Made by a program: the position numbers and the translations under genes
DNA from: Methylocystaceae bacterium
GTDB lineage: Bacteria; Pseudomonadota; Alphaproteobacteria; Rhodospirillales; Terasakiellaceae
Length of the DNA: 64,000 nt
NCBI GenBank assembly: GCA_013373205.1
Contig: JABXIG010000004.1
Coordinates: forward strand, 186,001-250,000
Reading direction: 5' to 3'
Part shown: piece after piece, positions 1-8,931 of the stretch
Layout of the letters: each line of letters begins with the position of its first letter
Numbering within the stretch: position 1 is the first letter of the stretch
Notes under the pieces: model-generated
Databases searched by the model: none
What the model was told of the DNA's origin: nothing
What the model saw: only the letters and a program-made list of their open reading frames with translations

Positions 1-5
1 GGTAA

Positions 6-539
6 ATGATGTCACAACTCTCTCGCTTTTTCGCCCTTACCTTATTCATTGGGATTCTAAGTGCCTGTGAAGGCATAAATGTCACAGGACCCGATACCTT
101 TGAACGCCCTAATGATAAATGGCAGCAAAGGGATCGCCAGACAGAATCAATCTTTGGCGGTGACGGACTGACCTTTGGAGGTAAAGAACAGAAACGCGGC
201 AGCCAAGGCACTGGTATTGGCGTCAATGCTTTCTTATGGCGTGCAACACTGGATACGATTTCATTTATGCCCTTGGCATCTGCCGACCCGTTTGGCGGCG
301 TTGTCCTGACCGACTGGCACAGCCCGGCCGAATCTCCACAAGAACGTTTTAAATTAAACGTCTATATTCTGGGACAAGCCCTGCGCGCTGATGGTATTCG
401 TGTCGCGGCTTTCAGACAGGTTAAAAATAACGCCAATGAATGGCAGGCTGTTAACATGGACCCCAAAGCCGTTACCGACATTGAAAATGCAATATTGACC
501 CGTGCGCGCCAATTGCGCAGCGAAAGCGCAACTCAATAA
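6..539 (+). CDS. DUF3576 family lipoprotein
   Basis: A 177-residue protein with an N-terminal lipoprotein signal peptide: a hydrophobic stretch at residues 8-18 followed by the lipobox LSAC with Cys21. The rest matches my memory of DUF3576, an alphaproteobacterial family usually found directly upstream of leuS, as here (45-bp gap). The exact role is unknown. By context with lptE downstream, an outer-membrane or envelope role is inferred. The start ATG ATG leaves a choice between two adjacent methionines. Confidence 0.85.
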   Translation: MMSQLSRFFALTLFIGILSACEGINVTGPDTFERPNDKWQQRDRQTESIFGGDGLTFGGKEQKRGSQGTGIGVNAFLWRATLDTISFMPLASADPFGGVVLTDWHSPAESPQERFKLNVYILGQALRADGIRVAAFRQVKNNANEWQAVNMDPKAVTDIENAILTRARQLRSESATQ

Positions 540-584
540 TCCGCTGACATTGAACGACATACATACTTATATATAAAGAAAACC

Positions 585-3146
585 ATGGCCCGTTATAATT
601 TCAAAGAAACCGAACAAAAATGGCAGTCCTTCTGGGACAAAAACGACACTTTTAAGGTCACAGAAGACCCGTCCAAAGGAAAATACTATGTCCTGGAGAT
701 GTTCCCCTATCCGTCCGGGCGAATCCATATGGGCCATGTGCGTAACTATACTCTAGGCGATGTCGTTGCCCGTTATAAAAAAGCCAGCGGATTTAACGTT
801 TTACACCCTATGGGCTGGGATGCCTTTGGACTGCCGGCTGAAAATGCAGCTATGGATGCAGGCGTTCACCCGGGTGAATGGACCTACAAAAACATTGAAG
901 ATATGCGCGCCCAGTTAAAAACCATGGGCCTGTCTTATGATTGGGACCGGGAAATTGCGACCTGTGACCCGGACTATTACCAACATGAACAGAAAATGTT
1001 TCTGGATTTTCTAAAAAACGATCTGGTTTATCGAAAAGAAAGCTGGGTCAACTGGGATCCGGTGGAAAATACCGTGCTGGCAAACGAACAGGTTGTTGAC
1101 GGTTGTGGCTGGCGTTCTGGTGTGCCGGTTGAACGTCGCAAACTGAACCAATGGTTCCTGAAAATCACTGATTTCGCAGAAGATTTACGAGTCGCACTGA
1201 AAAGCTTGGACCGTTGGCCTGACAAAGTTCGCATCATGCAGGAAAACTGGATCGGTCGATCAGAAGGCATGCGCCTGTCGTGGCAATTGGTAGGACGCGA
1301 CGATTCGCTGGAAGTCTACACCACACGTCCTGATACACTATATGGGGCTTCTTTCTGTGCTATTTCGCCCAACCACCCGCTGGCCGCTGAAATTGCAGAA
1401 AACAATGCTGACATGCAAGCCTTCATTGATGAATGCAACAAGATGGGCACGTCCGAAGAAGCCATCGAAAAGGCCGAGAAAAAAGGCATCAACACAGGGC
1501 TTAAGGTCAAACACCCGCTCGATGACAGCTGGGAATTACCCGTTTATGTCGCCAACTTCGTTTTGATGGAATATGGCACAGGTGCGATCTTTGGCTGCCC
1601 CAGTGGGGATCAGCGCGATTTGGACTTTGCCCGTAAATACGATCTTCCTGTCGTGACCGTTGTGCGCCCTGCCGACGAATCCGATGATTTTGCCGTTGAA
1701 AATGAAGCCTACACAGATGACGGCGTCATGATCAATTCCGATTTCATGACAGGCATGAGCGTTGCCGAAGCCAAAAAAGCTATTTTTGCCAAATGTGCAG
1801 ACCTGAACATCGGGGAAAAAGAAGTCAATTACCGCCTTCGTGACTGGGGTGTGTCGCGTCAACGTTACTGGGGTTGCCCGATTCCCGTCATTCATTGTGA
1901 TGATTGCGGGATTGTCGAAGTCCCGGCAGACCAGCTGCCTGTCGAACTGCCCAAAGATGTTGATTTTGACCAACCGGGCAACCCGCTAGACCGCCACCCG
2001 ACATGGAAAAATGTTAACTGCCCGTGCTGTGGCAAACCGGCGCGCCGTGAAACAGATACGTTTGATACCTTCTTTGAATCGTCCTGGTATTTTGCGCGTT
2101 ATTGTTCCCCTAAATCTGACAATGGCATTGATAAGGCCGCAGCTGATTACTGGATGTCGGTTGATCAATATATCGGCGGTGTAGAACATGCAGTTCTACA
2201 CCTGCTCTATTCCCGATTCTTTACACGTGCCTTGAAGAAATGCGGCTATCTATCTGCTGAAGAACCATTCGCGGGTCTTTTAACCCAAGGTATGATTTGC
2301 CACGAAACCTATAAAGATGCAGATGGCAAATGGATAATGCCATCCGATACGGTCCAGACCGAAGATGGCAAGGTTGTCCATAAAGACAATGGCCGCCCGG
2401 TTGAAGTGGGTCCATCGATTAAAATGTCCAAATCCAAAAAGAACGTGGTTGATCCGGAAATGATTATCGCCACCTATGGCGCTGATACGGCCCGTTTATT
2501 TATGCTGTCTGACAGCCCACCGGAACGTGATCTGGAATGGACCGATTCTGGTGTGGACGGGGCTTGGCGTTATATCAACCGCCTGTGGCGTTTAATCACC
2601 GAACCTAAAGCCCCCTATCCAGCCAAGGATGCTCCTCGGCCTGCAAATCTGTCTGCAGAGGCGCAAAAGGTCCGTTCTACTGTCCATAAAACCATCGCTG
2701 CTGTGACCGATGATTTGGCAAAATTCCATTTCAACAAAGCAGTTGCCCGTCTGCGCGAACTCACCAACACATTAGGTAACCTTGATGGCGTTAAAGGTGA
2801 TGATGCCTGGGTCTTGCGCGAAGGCTATGAATATCTTGTGCGTTTAATCGCCCCGATGACACCCCATATTGCGGCTGAACTTTGGGCCGAACTGGGCCAT
2901 GAAAGTGTACTCTGTGAAGTGTCCTGGCCTGTGGCTGATAGCCATTTATTGGTAGAAGACAGTGTCATTGTACCCATCCAGATCAATGGTAAACGCCGGG
3001 ACCAGCTGGAAATCCCAAAAGATATGGACAAAGCTGAAGTTGAAAAACTCGCCTTGGCGTCTGAAAAAGTTCAGGCTACATTAGACGGCAAAGCACCTAA
3101 AAAAGTTATTGTTGTGCCAAACCGGATTGTGAACATTGTTGCGTAA
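585..3146 (+). CDS. leuS: Leucine--tRNA ligase
   Basis: An 853-residue class Ia aminoacyl-tRNA synthetase that charges tRNA-Leu in the cytoplasm. The HIGH-type signature HMGH is at residues 48-51 and KMSKS at residues 613-617. The region between holds the connective/editing domain (TTRPDT near residue 247) and the catalytic [14 protein letters not shown] stretch. Length is normal for bacterial LeuRS. The last 11 bases overlap lptE, which indicates co-transcription of leuS-lptE-holA, a common alphaproteobacterial arrangement. Confidence 0.98.
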   Translation: MARYNFKETEQKWQSFWDKNDTFKVTEDPSKGKYYVLEMFPYPSGRIHMGHVRNYTLGDVVARYKKASGFNVLHPMGWDAFGLPAENAAMDAGVHPGEWTYKNIEDMRAQLKTMGLSYDWDREIATCDPDYYQHEQKMFLDFLKNDLVYRKESWVNWDPVENTVLANEQVVDGCGWRSGVPVERRKLNQWFLKITDFAEDLRVALKSLDRWPDKVRIMQENWIGRSEGMRLSWQLVGRDDSLEVYTTRPDTLYGASFCAISPNHPLAAEIAENNADMQAFIDECNKMGTSEEAIEKAEKKGINTGLKVKHPLDDSWELPVYVANFVLMEYGTGAIFGCPSGDQRDLDFARKYDLPVVTVVRPADESDDFAVENEAYTDDGVMINSDFMTGMSVAEAKKAIFAKCADLNIGEKEVNYRLRDWGVSRQRYWGCPIPVIHCDDCGIVEVPADQLPVELPKDVDFDQPGNPLDRHPTWKNVNCPCCGKPARRETDTFDTFFESSWYFARYCSPKSDNGIDKAAADYWMSVDQYIGGVEHAVLHLLYSRFFTRALKKCGYLSAEEPFAGLLTQGMICHETYKDADGKWIMPSDTVQTEDGKVVHKDNGRPVEVGPSIKMSKSKKNVVDPEMIIATYGADTARLFMLSDSPPERDLEWTDSGVDGAWRYINRLWRLITEPKAPYPAKDAPRPANLSAEAQKVRSTVHKTIAAVTDDLAKFHFNKAVARLRELTNTLGNLDGVKGDDAWVLREGYEYLVRLIAPMTPHIAAELWAELGHESVLCEVSWPVADSHLLVEDSVIVPIQINGKRRDQLEIPKDMDKAEVEKLALASEKVQATLDGKAPKKVIVVPNRIVNIVA

Positions 3147-3651
3147 CCTCTTTAAAATAAAACTTTTTCTTTTGTTCATAGCCATGAGCTTATCTGCCTG
3201 TGGCTATCAACCCTTACACGGTAATCGCAAAACCGCACAAAATACACAAATGAAACAGGAACTTTCGCGTATCTGGATCGAAGAAATCAAAGATCGCGAA
3301 GGCCAACAGCTTCATAATGAATTGCTTAATCTTTTCAATATGAAAGGACGCCCAACTCAACCAAAATATAAGCTTAACGTATATTACGAGGAAAGCACGT
3401 CCGGATTGGGTATTGGCAAGGATGATTTTTCAACCCGCGCCAACATGGTGGTTCAAGCAAATTTCACCTTAACTGGTGCATCTAATCTTGACGGAAAAAG
3501 TCAATCGGTGGTCAGTTATAATATTCTAACCTCACCGACCGGGACTGAATATGCCAAACGTGATGCCCGCGTGCGGGCCATTAAGAATATTGCAACCGAT
3601 ATACACCGCCGGATTGCTGTGCATCTTCTGACAACAAAAACAAAGGATTAG
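3136..3651 (+). CDS. lptE: LPS assembly lipoprotein LptE
   Basis: A 171-residue lipoprotein with a hydrophobic signal peptide and lipobox LSAC followed by GYQPLHG, a sequence typical of alphaproteobacterial LptE. LptE plugs the LptD barrel in the outer membrane during lipopolysaccharide insertion. The start is a TTG (two consecutive TTG codons) inside the end of leuS. The first in-frame ATG (3184) would remove the signal peptide, so a non-ATG start is required. It overlaps leuS by 11 bases and precedes holA by 9. Confidence 0.88.
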   Translation: MLRNLFKIKLFLLFIAMSLSACGYQPLHGNRKTAQNTQMKQELSRIWIEEIKDREGQQLHNELLNLFNMKGRPTQPKYKLNVYYEESTSGLGIGKDDFSTRANMVVQANFTLTGASNLDGKSQSVVSYNILTSPTGTEYAKRDARVRAIKNIATDIHRRIAVHLLTTKTKD

Positions 3652-3660
3652 GTCCATTTC

Positions 3661-4689
3661 ATGAAAATTACAGCAGGCAAAGCCGACGGTTTTATTAAAA
3701 ATCCTCCGCCTGATATCCGCTGTATTTTAATCTATGGGCCAGATCAGGGTCTGGTCTTTGAACGTTCCAAAGCCCTAGGCGGACTGATTCTGGATGATCT
3801 AAACGATCCTTTTAATTCCGTTATTTTACAAGCCCCAGACGTCAAGGCTGATCCAGCGATCATCGCCGATGAGGCAGCGGCCCTGTCCATGATGGGGGGC
3901 AGACGCTTTATTCGCATTCAAGATGCCGCCGATTCTCTCTCTGCTGCTTTTAAAGCCTACCTTGCTGATCCGGTAGGGGATGCCATGATCGTGTTGGAAG
4001 GCGGTGATTTAAGCCCACGTTCCAGCTTAAGAAAACTGTTTGAAGCCGATAAATCAATCGCTGCGGCTCTCCCCTGTTATGGGGATGAAGGACGCAATCT
4101 ATCCGATGTCGTGCGTGAAACCCTTCAAAAGCATGGACTTAATGCAGATCGTGATGCCATGGGGTATCTTTTAAACCATTTAGGATCTGATCGTCAGGTC
4201 AGTCGCGGCGAACTTGAAAAACTCGCGATCTATATGGGCGATGAAACATTGGTTACCATGGAACATGCAATCGCTTGCGTCGGTGACAGTGGGGCTTTTT
4301 CGCTGGATAACGTTATTATGGCCGCCGCCAATGGTGATCATGCCAATTTGGAAACCACGCTGTTGCGCTGTTTTGATGAGGGTAACCAACCGATTATGAT
4401 CTTACGCATGCTGGCTCGCCATTTTCACAAACTCCATCTCGCCAAAGGTCATATGCAAAAAGGGCTGAATATCGATCAAGCTATGGCCAAACTGCGCCCT
4501 CCCATCATCTTTAAACAAGCGCCCAACTTCAAAAAACAGCTGGGCAGCTGGGACCTCAAACGCATCAGCATGGCCATGGATATCATCACAGAGGCCGAAG
4601 GCGATTGTAAGAATAGTGCCTATCCGCCAGAAACCATCACCTCGCGCGCGCTTATGCGTATTGCCCAAGCCGCACGCGTACGTAGATAA
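3661..4689 (+). CDS. holA: DNA polymerase III subunit delta
   Basis: A 342-residue clamp-loader subunit. The N-terminal part (IYGPDQGLV near residue 28) matches the delta-subunit AAA+ fold, which lacks a working Walker A, and the C-terminal collar region follows. Delta opens the beta sliding clamp within the delta/delta'/tau-gamma complex. It ends the leuS-lptE-holA run and faces the LysR gene convergently across a 56-base gap. Confidence 0.93.
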   Translation: MKITAGKADGFIKNPPPDIRCILIYGPDQGLVFERSKALGGLILDDLNDPFNSVILQAPDVKADPAIIADEAAALSMMGGRRFIRIQDAADSLSAAFKAYLADPVGDAMIVLEGGDLSPRSSLRKLFEADKSIAAALPCYGDEGRNLSDVVRETLQKHGLNADRDAMGYLLNHLGSDRQVSRGELEKLAIYMGDETLVTMEHAIACVGDSGAFSLDNVIMAAANGDHANLETTLLRCFDEGNQPIMILRMLARHFHKLHLAKGHMQKGLNIDQAMAKLRPPIIFKQAPNFKKQLGSWDLKRISMAMDIITEAEGDCKNSAYPPETITSRALMRIAQAARVRR

Positions 4690-4745
4690 TCCATTTTCCT
4701 GCAAAAGCACGAATCTTTAGCCGCTTTATGAACGTAAGTATCCCC

Positions 4746-5636
4746 CTAACTAAACCAAGTACGGCGATCACGGTCAAATAATCCAGCGATATAGTCTTTA
4801 ACCGCTTGAATCCGTGCTGTTTGGCTGGTTTGTTCATGGGTGACCAAATAAATCGGCATTTCAAACAGATCACAGGGCAAATCCAGAATCACGAGATCCG
4901 TTACTGTATGACTATAAAACCGTGGCAACATGCCAATCCCCATCCCGGCACGAAGCGCGCTGACAAAGCTCATGGCACTATTGGTTTGAAACGTAATCTG
5001 GTCATGATTTTTGACGGTTTCCTGCCATAAAGACAGGATTTTACTTTCCTGATAACCGCGATAATCAACGATTTTATGTCCGGCTAAATCGGCCCAATTT
5101 GAAGGCTCGCCATATTGATCCACATAAGCCGGCGAGGCAAAGACATGAAATTTGACCACACCCATTTTACGTATCTTTAAATCACCTTGTGTGGGTTCAC
5201 TCAAACGAATGGCGATATCGGCTTCACGCGCTGATAAATCGGCAAATCCACCTTCGCATTCTACATCCAGTGAAATCTGTGGATAAGCTTTTTGAAAACC
5301 AGCCAGCCGCGGGGTCAGCCAAAACGACCCAAGCCCGTCTGTGACCGAAAGCCGAACCACCCCGTTCAAAGCGTCGTCTGCCCCAGACACAATCTGTTGC
5401 ACCTGATCAGCCGAACTTTCCATCAGTTGGACGTGATCCAGCAAACGTCGGCCATCTGGTGTCAAATTCATCCCATGACGGTGACGATCAAATAATTTAC
5501 ATTTCAGTGTATCTTCCAACTGATCAATGCGCCGACCGACGGTAGAGCCATTCACAGACAGGCTCTCAGCCGCCGCGATGAAGCTCCCATTACGAGCGAC
5601 CGATAAGAAATAGCGTAAATCATCCCAGTTCTGCAT
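4746..5636 (-). CDS. LysR family transcriptional regulator
   Basis: A 296-residue regulator. The N-terminal winged helix-turn-helix covers residues 1-60 (WDDLRYFLSVARNGSFIAAAE, SVNGSTVGRRIDQLE), and a LysR substrate-binding domain covers about residues 90-290. It is divergent from a GNAT acetyltransferase gene across 100 bases, a layout in which LysR proteins often control the neighbour. The ligand and target are not known from sequence. An inverted repeat lies just upstream of its start. Confidence 0.93.
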   Translation of the reverse strand: MQNWDDLRYFLSVARNGSFIAAAESLSVNGSTVGRRIDQLEDTLKCKLFDRHRHGMNLTPDGRRLLDHVQLMESSADQVQQIVSGADDALNGVVRLSVTDGLGSFWLTPRLAGFQKAYPQISLDVECEGGFADLSAREADIAIRLSEPTQGDLKIRKMGVVKFHVFASPAYVDQYGEPSNWADLAGHKIVDYRGYQESKILSLWQETVKNHDQITFQTNSAMSFVSALRAGMGIGMLPRFYSHTVTDLVILDLPCDLFEMPIYLVTHEQTSQTARIQAVKDYIAGLFDRDRRTWFS

Positions 5637-5638
5637 AT

Positions 5639-5657
5639 TTGCATTCCGTTATTGCAA
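5639..5657. promoter_or_regulatory. Candidate LysR operator
   Basis: TTGCA and TGCAA arms separated by nine bases form a 19-bp imperfect palindrome with a T-N11-A type core. It sits two bases upstream of the LysR start codon and within the divergent LysR/GNAT intergenic region. LysR proteins commonly bind such sites for autoregulation. This is an inference from position and symmetry only. Confidence 0.35.
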
Positions 5658-5736
5658 TAATCTCTATTTATAGCCTTATTTTTACATGATACGCTATTAT
5701 AAATTACATATTGATATGCTTTTTTGCAGAAAGTAG

Positions 5737-6240
5737 ATGAAAATGAAAAAAAATGGATTTTTCTTAAAAACCGGCTATCAAAATGGCCTTGTTGGTTGGT
5801 TGACTCAAATGCATGGTCAAAATTATCAGGACAAATGGAATCTCGGTCAATTTTTTGAATGTCAGGTCGCTCGTGGTGTTTGTGATTTTATAGACAGCTA
5901 TCAACCCCTCAATTCCCAAATTTGGTCTCTGCAAAAATATGGACAAATTTATGGATCTGTCACATTAGATGGCAGCCGTGCAGAAAAAGAAGGAGCACAA
6001 CTGCGATGGTTTATTCTCGATTCTACAGTCCGGGGACAAGGATTTGGTCGTCTATTACTCCAAACCGCCATACAATTTGCCCGCGATCGCAGCTACAAAT
6101 CTATCTACCTTCATACACTAGCAGGACTGGAACCAGCAGCAACGCTCTATCAAGCCTGCGGGTTCGTTGAAGAACATCGTGAGATCAATGATGAATGGGG
6201 TAAAGGGCTGGAGGTTGTGACTTATCGGTTGCGGTTTTAA
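5737..6240 (+). CDS. GNAT family N-acetyltransferase
   Basis: A 167-residue acetyltransferase. The acetyl-CoA binding motif A appears at about residues 97-107 (TVRGQGFGRLL), and LYQACGFVEEH near the C-terminus matches motif B. The family transfers acetyl from acetyl-CoA to amines. The closest look-alikes are GNAT domains fused to MarR regulators, but no MarR domain is present here. It is divergent from the LysR gene and followed by a dispersed repeat. The substrate is unknown. Confidence 0.85.
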   Translation: MKMKKNGFFLKTGYQNGLVGWLTQMHGQNYQDKWNLGQFFECQVARGVCDFIDSYQPLNSQIWSLQKYGQIYGSVTLDGSRAEKEGAQLRWFILDSTVRGQGFGRLLLQTAIQFARDRSYKSIYLHTLAGLEPAATLYQACGFVEEHREINDEWGKGLEVVTYRLRF

Positions 6241-6260
6241 AGAGAATTAAATGATTCGTG

Positions 6261-6328
6261 CACCTGCAAAAGCGGGTGTCTATTTAAACAAGCTCACGAT
6301 ATTACTTAGATCCCTGCTTTCGCAGGGA
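6261..6328. repeat. Dispersed hairpin repeat, copy 1
   Basis: Two small stem-loops: CACCTGC/GCGGGTG at 6261-6278 and TCCCTGC-TTTC-GCAGGGA at 6311-6328. The same vocabulary (GTGCACCTG, AGATCCCTG, CAGGGAC) recurs in other gaps of this window (16.3, 18.8, 19.85, 30.8 and 63.5 kb). It lies between the convergent GNAT and parB genes. Confidence 0.6.
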
Positions 6329-6363
6329 CAGACAAAAATAATAACTTAAACTTTATTCTTAAA

Positions 6364-6393
6364 AAAAGAGGCTCAATTTGCTGAGCCTCTTTT
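6364..6393. terminator. Bidirectional intrinsic terminator
   Basis: The 12-bp arms AAAAGAGGCTCA and TGAGCCTCTTTT flank a six-base loop, with an A run before and a T run after. It serves both strands and lies directly after the stop of parB on the minus strand. Confidence 0.85.
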
Positions 6394-6416
6394 ACATTTA
6401 AGGATAATCAAGTGTC

Positions 6417-7421
6417 TTAGAGTTTATTTAATTCCGCTTCAACGTCCTGTTCGCTCACCGGATCAAGTTCAGTTGACTGACCCTGACCGACACGTCCATG
6501 GTGACCATGGCTTAATCGGTGCAGAATATCATCCAATTGTTCCAAAGATGAATATTGTAAACTCAAAGTGCCGCCTTTTGCCTGTGCATTAATTGCGACC
6601 TTGACCCCTAACAAGTCTGTCAGATCCCGTTCTAACGCTACGGTATCTGCATCTTTTTCTTTCTTGGCCTTAGGGCGCGCTTGGACGCCTGCGGTTTTCA
6701 CCAGAGCTTCAGTCTGGCGGACATTTAACCCCTTTTTAATCACTTGTTTGGCAATTTCAGCCGGGGCATCGCAGTTCAACAAGGCCCGTGCATGACCCGT
6801 GCTGAGTAAACCATCTTCCAAAAAGCCTTTTACATCTTCCGGCAAAGCCAAAAGGCGCATCATATTGGCCACATGAGAGCGACTTTTCCCTAAAGCTTTA
6901 GAAAGAGCTTCCTGTGTATGACTGAATTCTTCCATCAGGCGGTTATAGCCTTCTGCTTCTTCCAACGGGGAGAGATCCTGACGTTGCAGGTTTTCCACCA
7001 GAGCAATTTCAGCCGCATCCCGATCATCCATTTCTTTTATGATAACAGGAACTTCATGCAACTGTGCCCGCTGTGACGCCTGCCAGCGCCTTTCCCCGGC
7101 GATGATCTCATATTCCCCGTCATGATGGGGATGTGGCCGCACAAGAATGGGCTGAAGAACGCCTTTTTCTTTAATAGATTCAGCCAAACCTTCGATAGCT
7201 TCTTCTTCAAAAGTATGGCGCGGTTGATATTTACCCGGGATCAATTTGGTAATAGAAACCGTCTTTTGATTCCCCGCATTAAACTGCACCACTTCACCGG
7301 TTGTAGCAGCACCCGTGCTTGTCCCATCAATGGGCTGCTCTTCCACCACACTGGCGGTTTCGTCGCCTAAAAGGGCAGACAGGCCGCGGCCCAAGCTTTT
7401 GCGTTTATTTTCTTTCACCAT
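6417..7421 (-). CDS. parB: Chromosome partitioning protein ParB
   Basis: A 334-residue CTP-dependent DNA clamp that loads at parS. The N-terminal ParB/Srx domain holds GERRWQAS and the ENLQRQDLSPLEEAEGY segment. A helix-turn-helix follows (TQEALSKALGKSRSHVANMMRLL), then a charged linker and a C-terminal dimerisation domain. It lies one base downstream of parA, so the two are translationally coupled. Perfect parS sites occur in and around the neighbouring genes. Confidence 0.97.
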   Translation of the reverse strand: MVKENKRKSLGRGLSALLGDETASVVEEQPIDGTSTGAATTGEVVQFNAGNQKTVSITKLIPGKYQPRHTFEEEAIEGLAESIKEKGVLQPILVRPHPHHDGEYEIIAGERRWQASQRAQLHEVPVIIKEMDDRDAAEIALVENLQRQDLSPLEEAEGYNRLMEEFSHTQEALSKALGKSRSHVANMMRLLALPEDVKGFLEDGLLSTGHARALLNCDAPAEIAKQVIKKGLNVRQTEALVKTAGVQARPKAKKEKDADTVALERDLTDLLGVKVAINAQAKGGTLSLQYSSLEQLDDILHRLSHGHHGRVGQGQSTELDPVSEQDVEAELNKL

Positions 7422-7422
7422 G

Positions 7423-8223
7423 TTATGCTGCTTTCCTGTTTTCTCGTCTTAAAACTTCACTGGCTAAATGAAGGTAGGCTTTTGAACCTGCACATTTATG
7501 ATCATATAAAAGAACGGGCTTTCCGTGGGACGGAGCTTCTGAAACCCGCACATTTCTGGGAATGACAGTCTCATAGACTTTTTCGCCAAAAAACTCACGG
7601 ACATCGTCTGCAACCATATCGCTCAAATTATTGCGCTTATCAAACATGGTCAAAACAATGCCTTGAATATCCAGGCTCGGGTTAAAGTTCTTTTTCACCC
7701 GTTCAATGGTTTTAACCAGAGCACTGATCCCTTCCAGAGCAAAGAATTCGCATTGCAACGGCACCATGACCGCATCCGATCCAACCAGTGCATTAATCGT
7801 CAGCATTCCCAAAGCAGGGGGACAATCAATCAGGATATAATCGTAACCAGCAACCTTGCTTAAAGATTCGCGTAGACAATATTGTGGGCGATCGAGCTCG
7901 GGAATTTCAATCTCTGCCCCGGCCAGGTCCGGACCAGATGGAATAACGGATAAATCGGGAATACTGCTTTTCTGAATTGCTCCTTCGACCTCGATATCGC
8001 CCATCAGAATATGATATGCGTTACGTGCGCGCATGGTCTGATCAATGCCAAGGCCCGTACTGGCATTACCTTGTGGGTCAAGGTCGAGAACCAAGGTCTT
8101 TTTCCCCACCGCCGCCAGCGCCGTTGCCAGATTGATCGTGGTTGTGGTTTTCCCCACCCCACCCTTTTGGTTGGCAATCGCGATAATGCGCGGCTTGACC
8201 AGTGCAGTCGTTTGATCCGTCAT
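7423..8223 (-). CDS. parA: Chromosome partitioning ATPase ParA (Soj)
   Basis: A 266-residue deviant-Walker ATPase. KGGVGKTT is at residues 20-27 with the signature lysine, and LDLDPQGN near residue 46 and IDCPPALG near residue 130 complete the site. ParA forms nucleoid-bound gradients that pull ParB-parS complexes apart. It overlaps rsmG by four bases (ATGA), so rsmG-parA-parB are one transcription unit, as in many bacteria. Confidence 0.97.
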   Translation of the reverse strand: MTDQTTALVKPRIIAIANQKGGVGKTTTTINLATALAAVGKKTLVLDLDPQGNASTGLGIDQTMRARNAYHILMGDIEVEGAIQKSSIPDLSVIPSGPDLAGAEIEIPELDRPQYCLRESLSKVAGYDYILIDCPPALGMLTINALVGSDAVMVPLQCEFFALEGISALVKTIERVKKNFNPSLDIQGIVLTMFDKRNNLSDMVADDVREFFGEKVYETVIPRNVRVSEAPSHGKPVLLYDHKCAGSKAYLHLASEVLRRENRKAA

Positions 8224-8837
8224 TTTCGTGTCATCCTTTCGATGATAAGTACCTTCCCGTCCGGGTCAGATACACTTCCATGGCTTTGATATTCAAAGTC
8301 CCACTGTTTTTTGGCCTCAATGACCTCTTCTTCGGCCTTACGACCTTTTAAGAAAACGCATGTTCCGTCAGATTTTCGCAAGACATCCGCAAAACCCAGT
8401 AATTTATCCAGACTTGCCAACGCCCGAGATGTCACCACATCGGCAAACCCTGTTTCTTTAACATCATCGATCCGGCAGTTATGGATCGTGACCGGTGTTT
8501 CTGTCACCCGTGCCGCTTCGCGCACAAAAGACATCTTGCGCATATCAGAATCGACCATATGCACATCTTCCACACCCATGATTGCGAGTACCAGACCGGG
8601 GAACCCTGCCCCACAGCCGATATCCACCAGTGTTTTTGAATTCTTAGGTAGATAAGGAAAAATTTGGGCAGAATCTAATAAATGACGGGTCCAGAGATCA
8701 TCAATGGTAGAGTTACTCACCAGATTGATTTTTGCCTGCCACTTGACCAACAAATCTGCATAAGCTTGCAGCTTGTCCAATGTTTCACGTGAAACATCAA
8801 GTGCGTTCCATTGATCTTGTTGTGCGACAACTGCCAT
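8220..8837 (-). CDS. rsmG: 16S rRNA (guanine(527)-N(7))-methyltransferase RsmG
   Basis: A 205-residue SAM-dependent methyltransferase that modifies G527 of 16S rRNA. The SAM-binding motif VDIGCGAGFPG is near residue 71, and the upstream segment NLVSNSTIDDLWTRHLLDS is typical of the family. Residues 15-19 (VSRET) are encoded by a perfect parS palindrome at 8781-8796, so this stretch has a double role. Its 3' end overlaps parA. Confidence 0.96.
   Translation of the reverse strand: MAVVAQQDQWNALDVSRETLDKLQAYADLLVKWQAKINLVSNSTIDDLWTRHLLDSAQIFPYLPKNSKTLVDIGCGAGFPGLVLAIMGVEDVHMVDSDMRKMSFVREAARVTETPVTIHNCRIDDVKETGFADVVTSRALASLDKLLGFADVLRKSDGTCVFLKGRKAEEEVIEAKKQWDFEYQSHGSVSDPDGKVLIIERMTRK
8781..8796. 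promoter_or_regulatory. parS site 1 (inside rsmG)
   Basis: A perfect 16-bp palindrome TGTTTCACGTGAAACA, the bacterial parS consensus bound by ParB. It lies within the rsmG coding sequence, at the codons for DVSRET. Confidence 0.93.
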
Positions 8838-8898
8838 TTTTTACCCCAAACTTATAGCTTAGCTATAAATTTACCCTATTTTTTGAACCAAGTCTTCC

Positions 8899-8914
8899 TG
8901 TTTCACGTGAAACA
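8899..8914. promoter_or_regulatory. parS site 2 (rsmG-mnmG gap)
   Basis: A perfect TGTTTCACGTGAAACA in the gap between rsmG and mnmG, 103 bases from site 1. Confidence 0.93.
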
Positions 8915-8931
8915 AGATTAAAAAAATAAAC

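Noticed and set aside
1536-1973. 145-codon antisense frame inside leuS
   Set aside because: Shadow of the leuS reading frame; no start signal or recognisable family.
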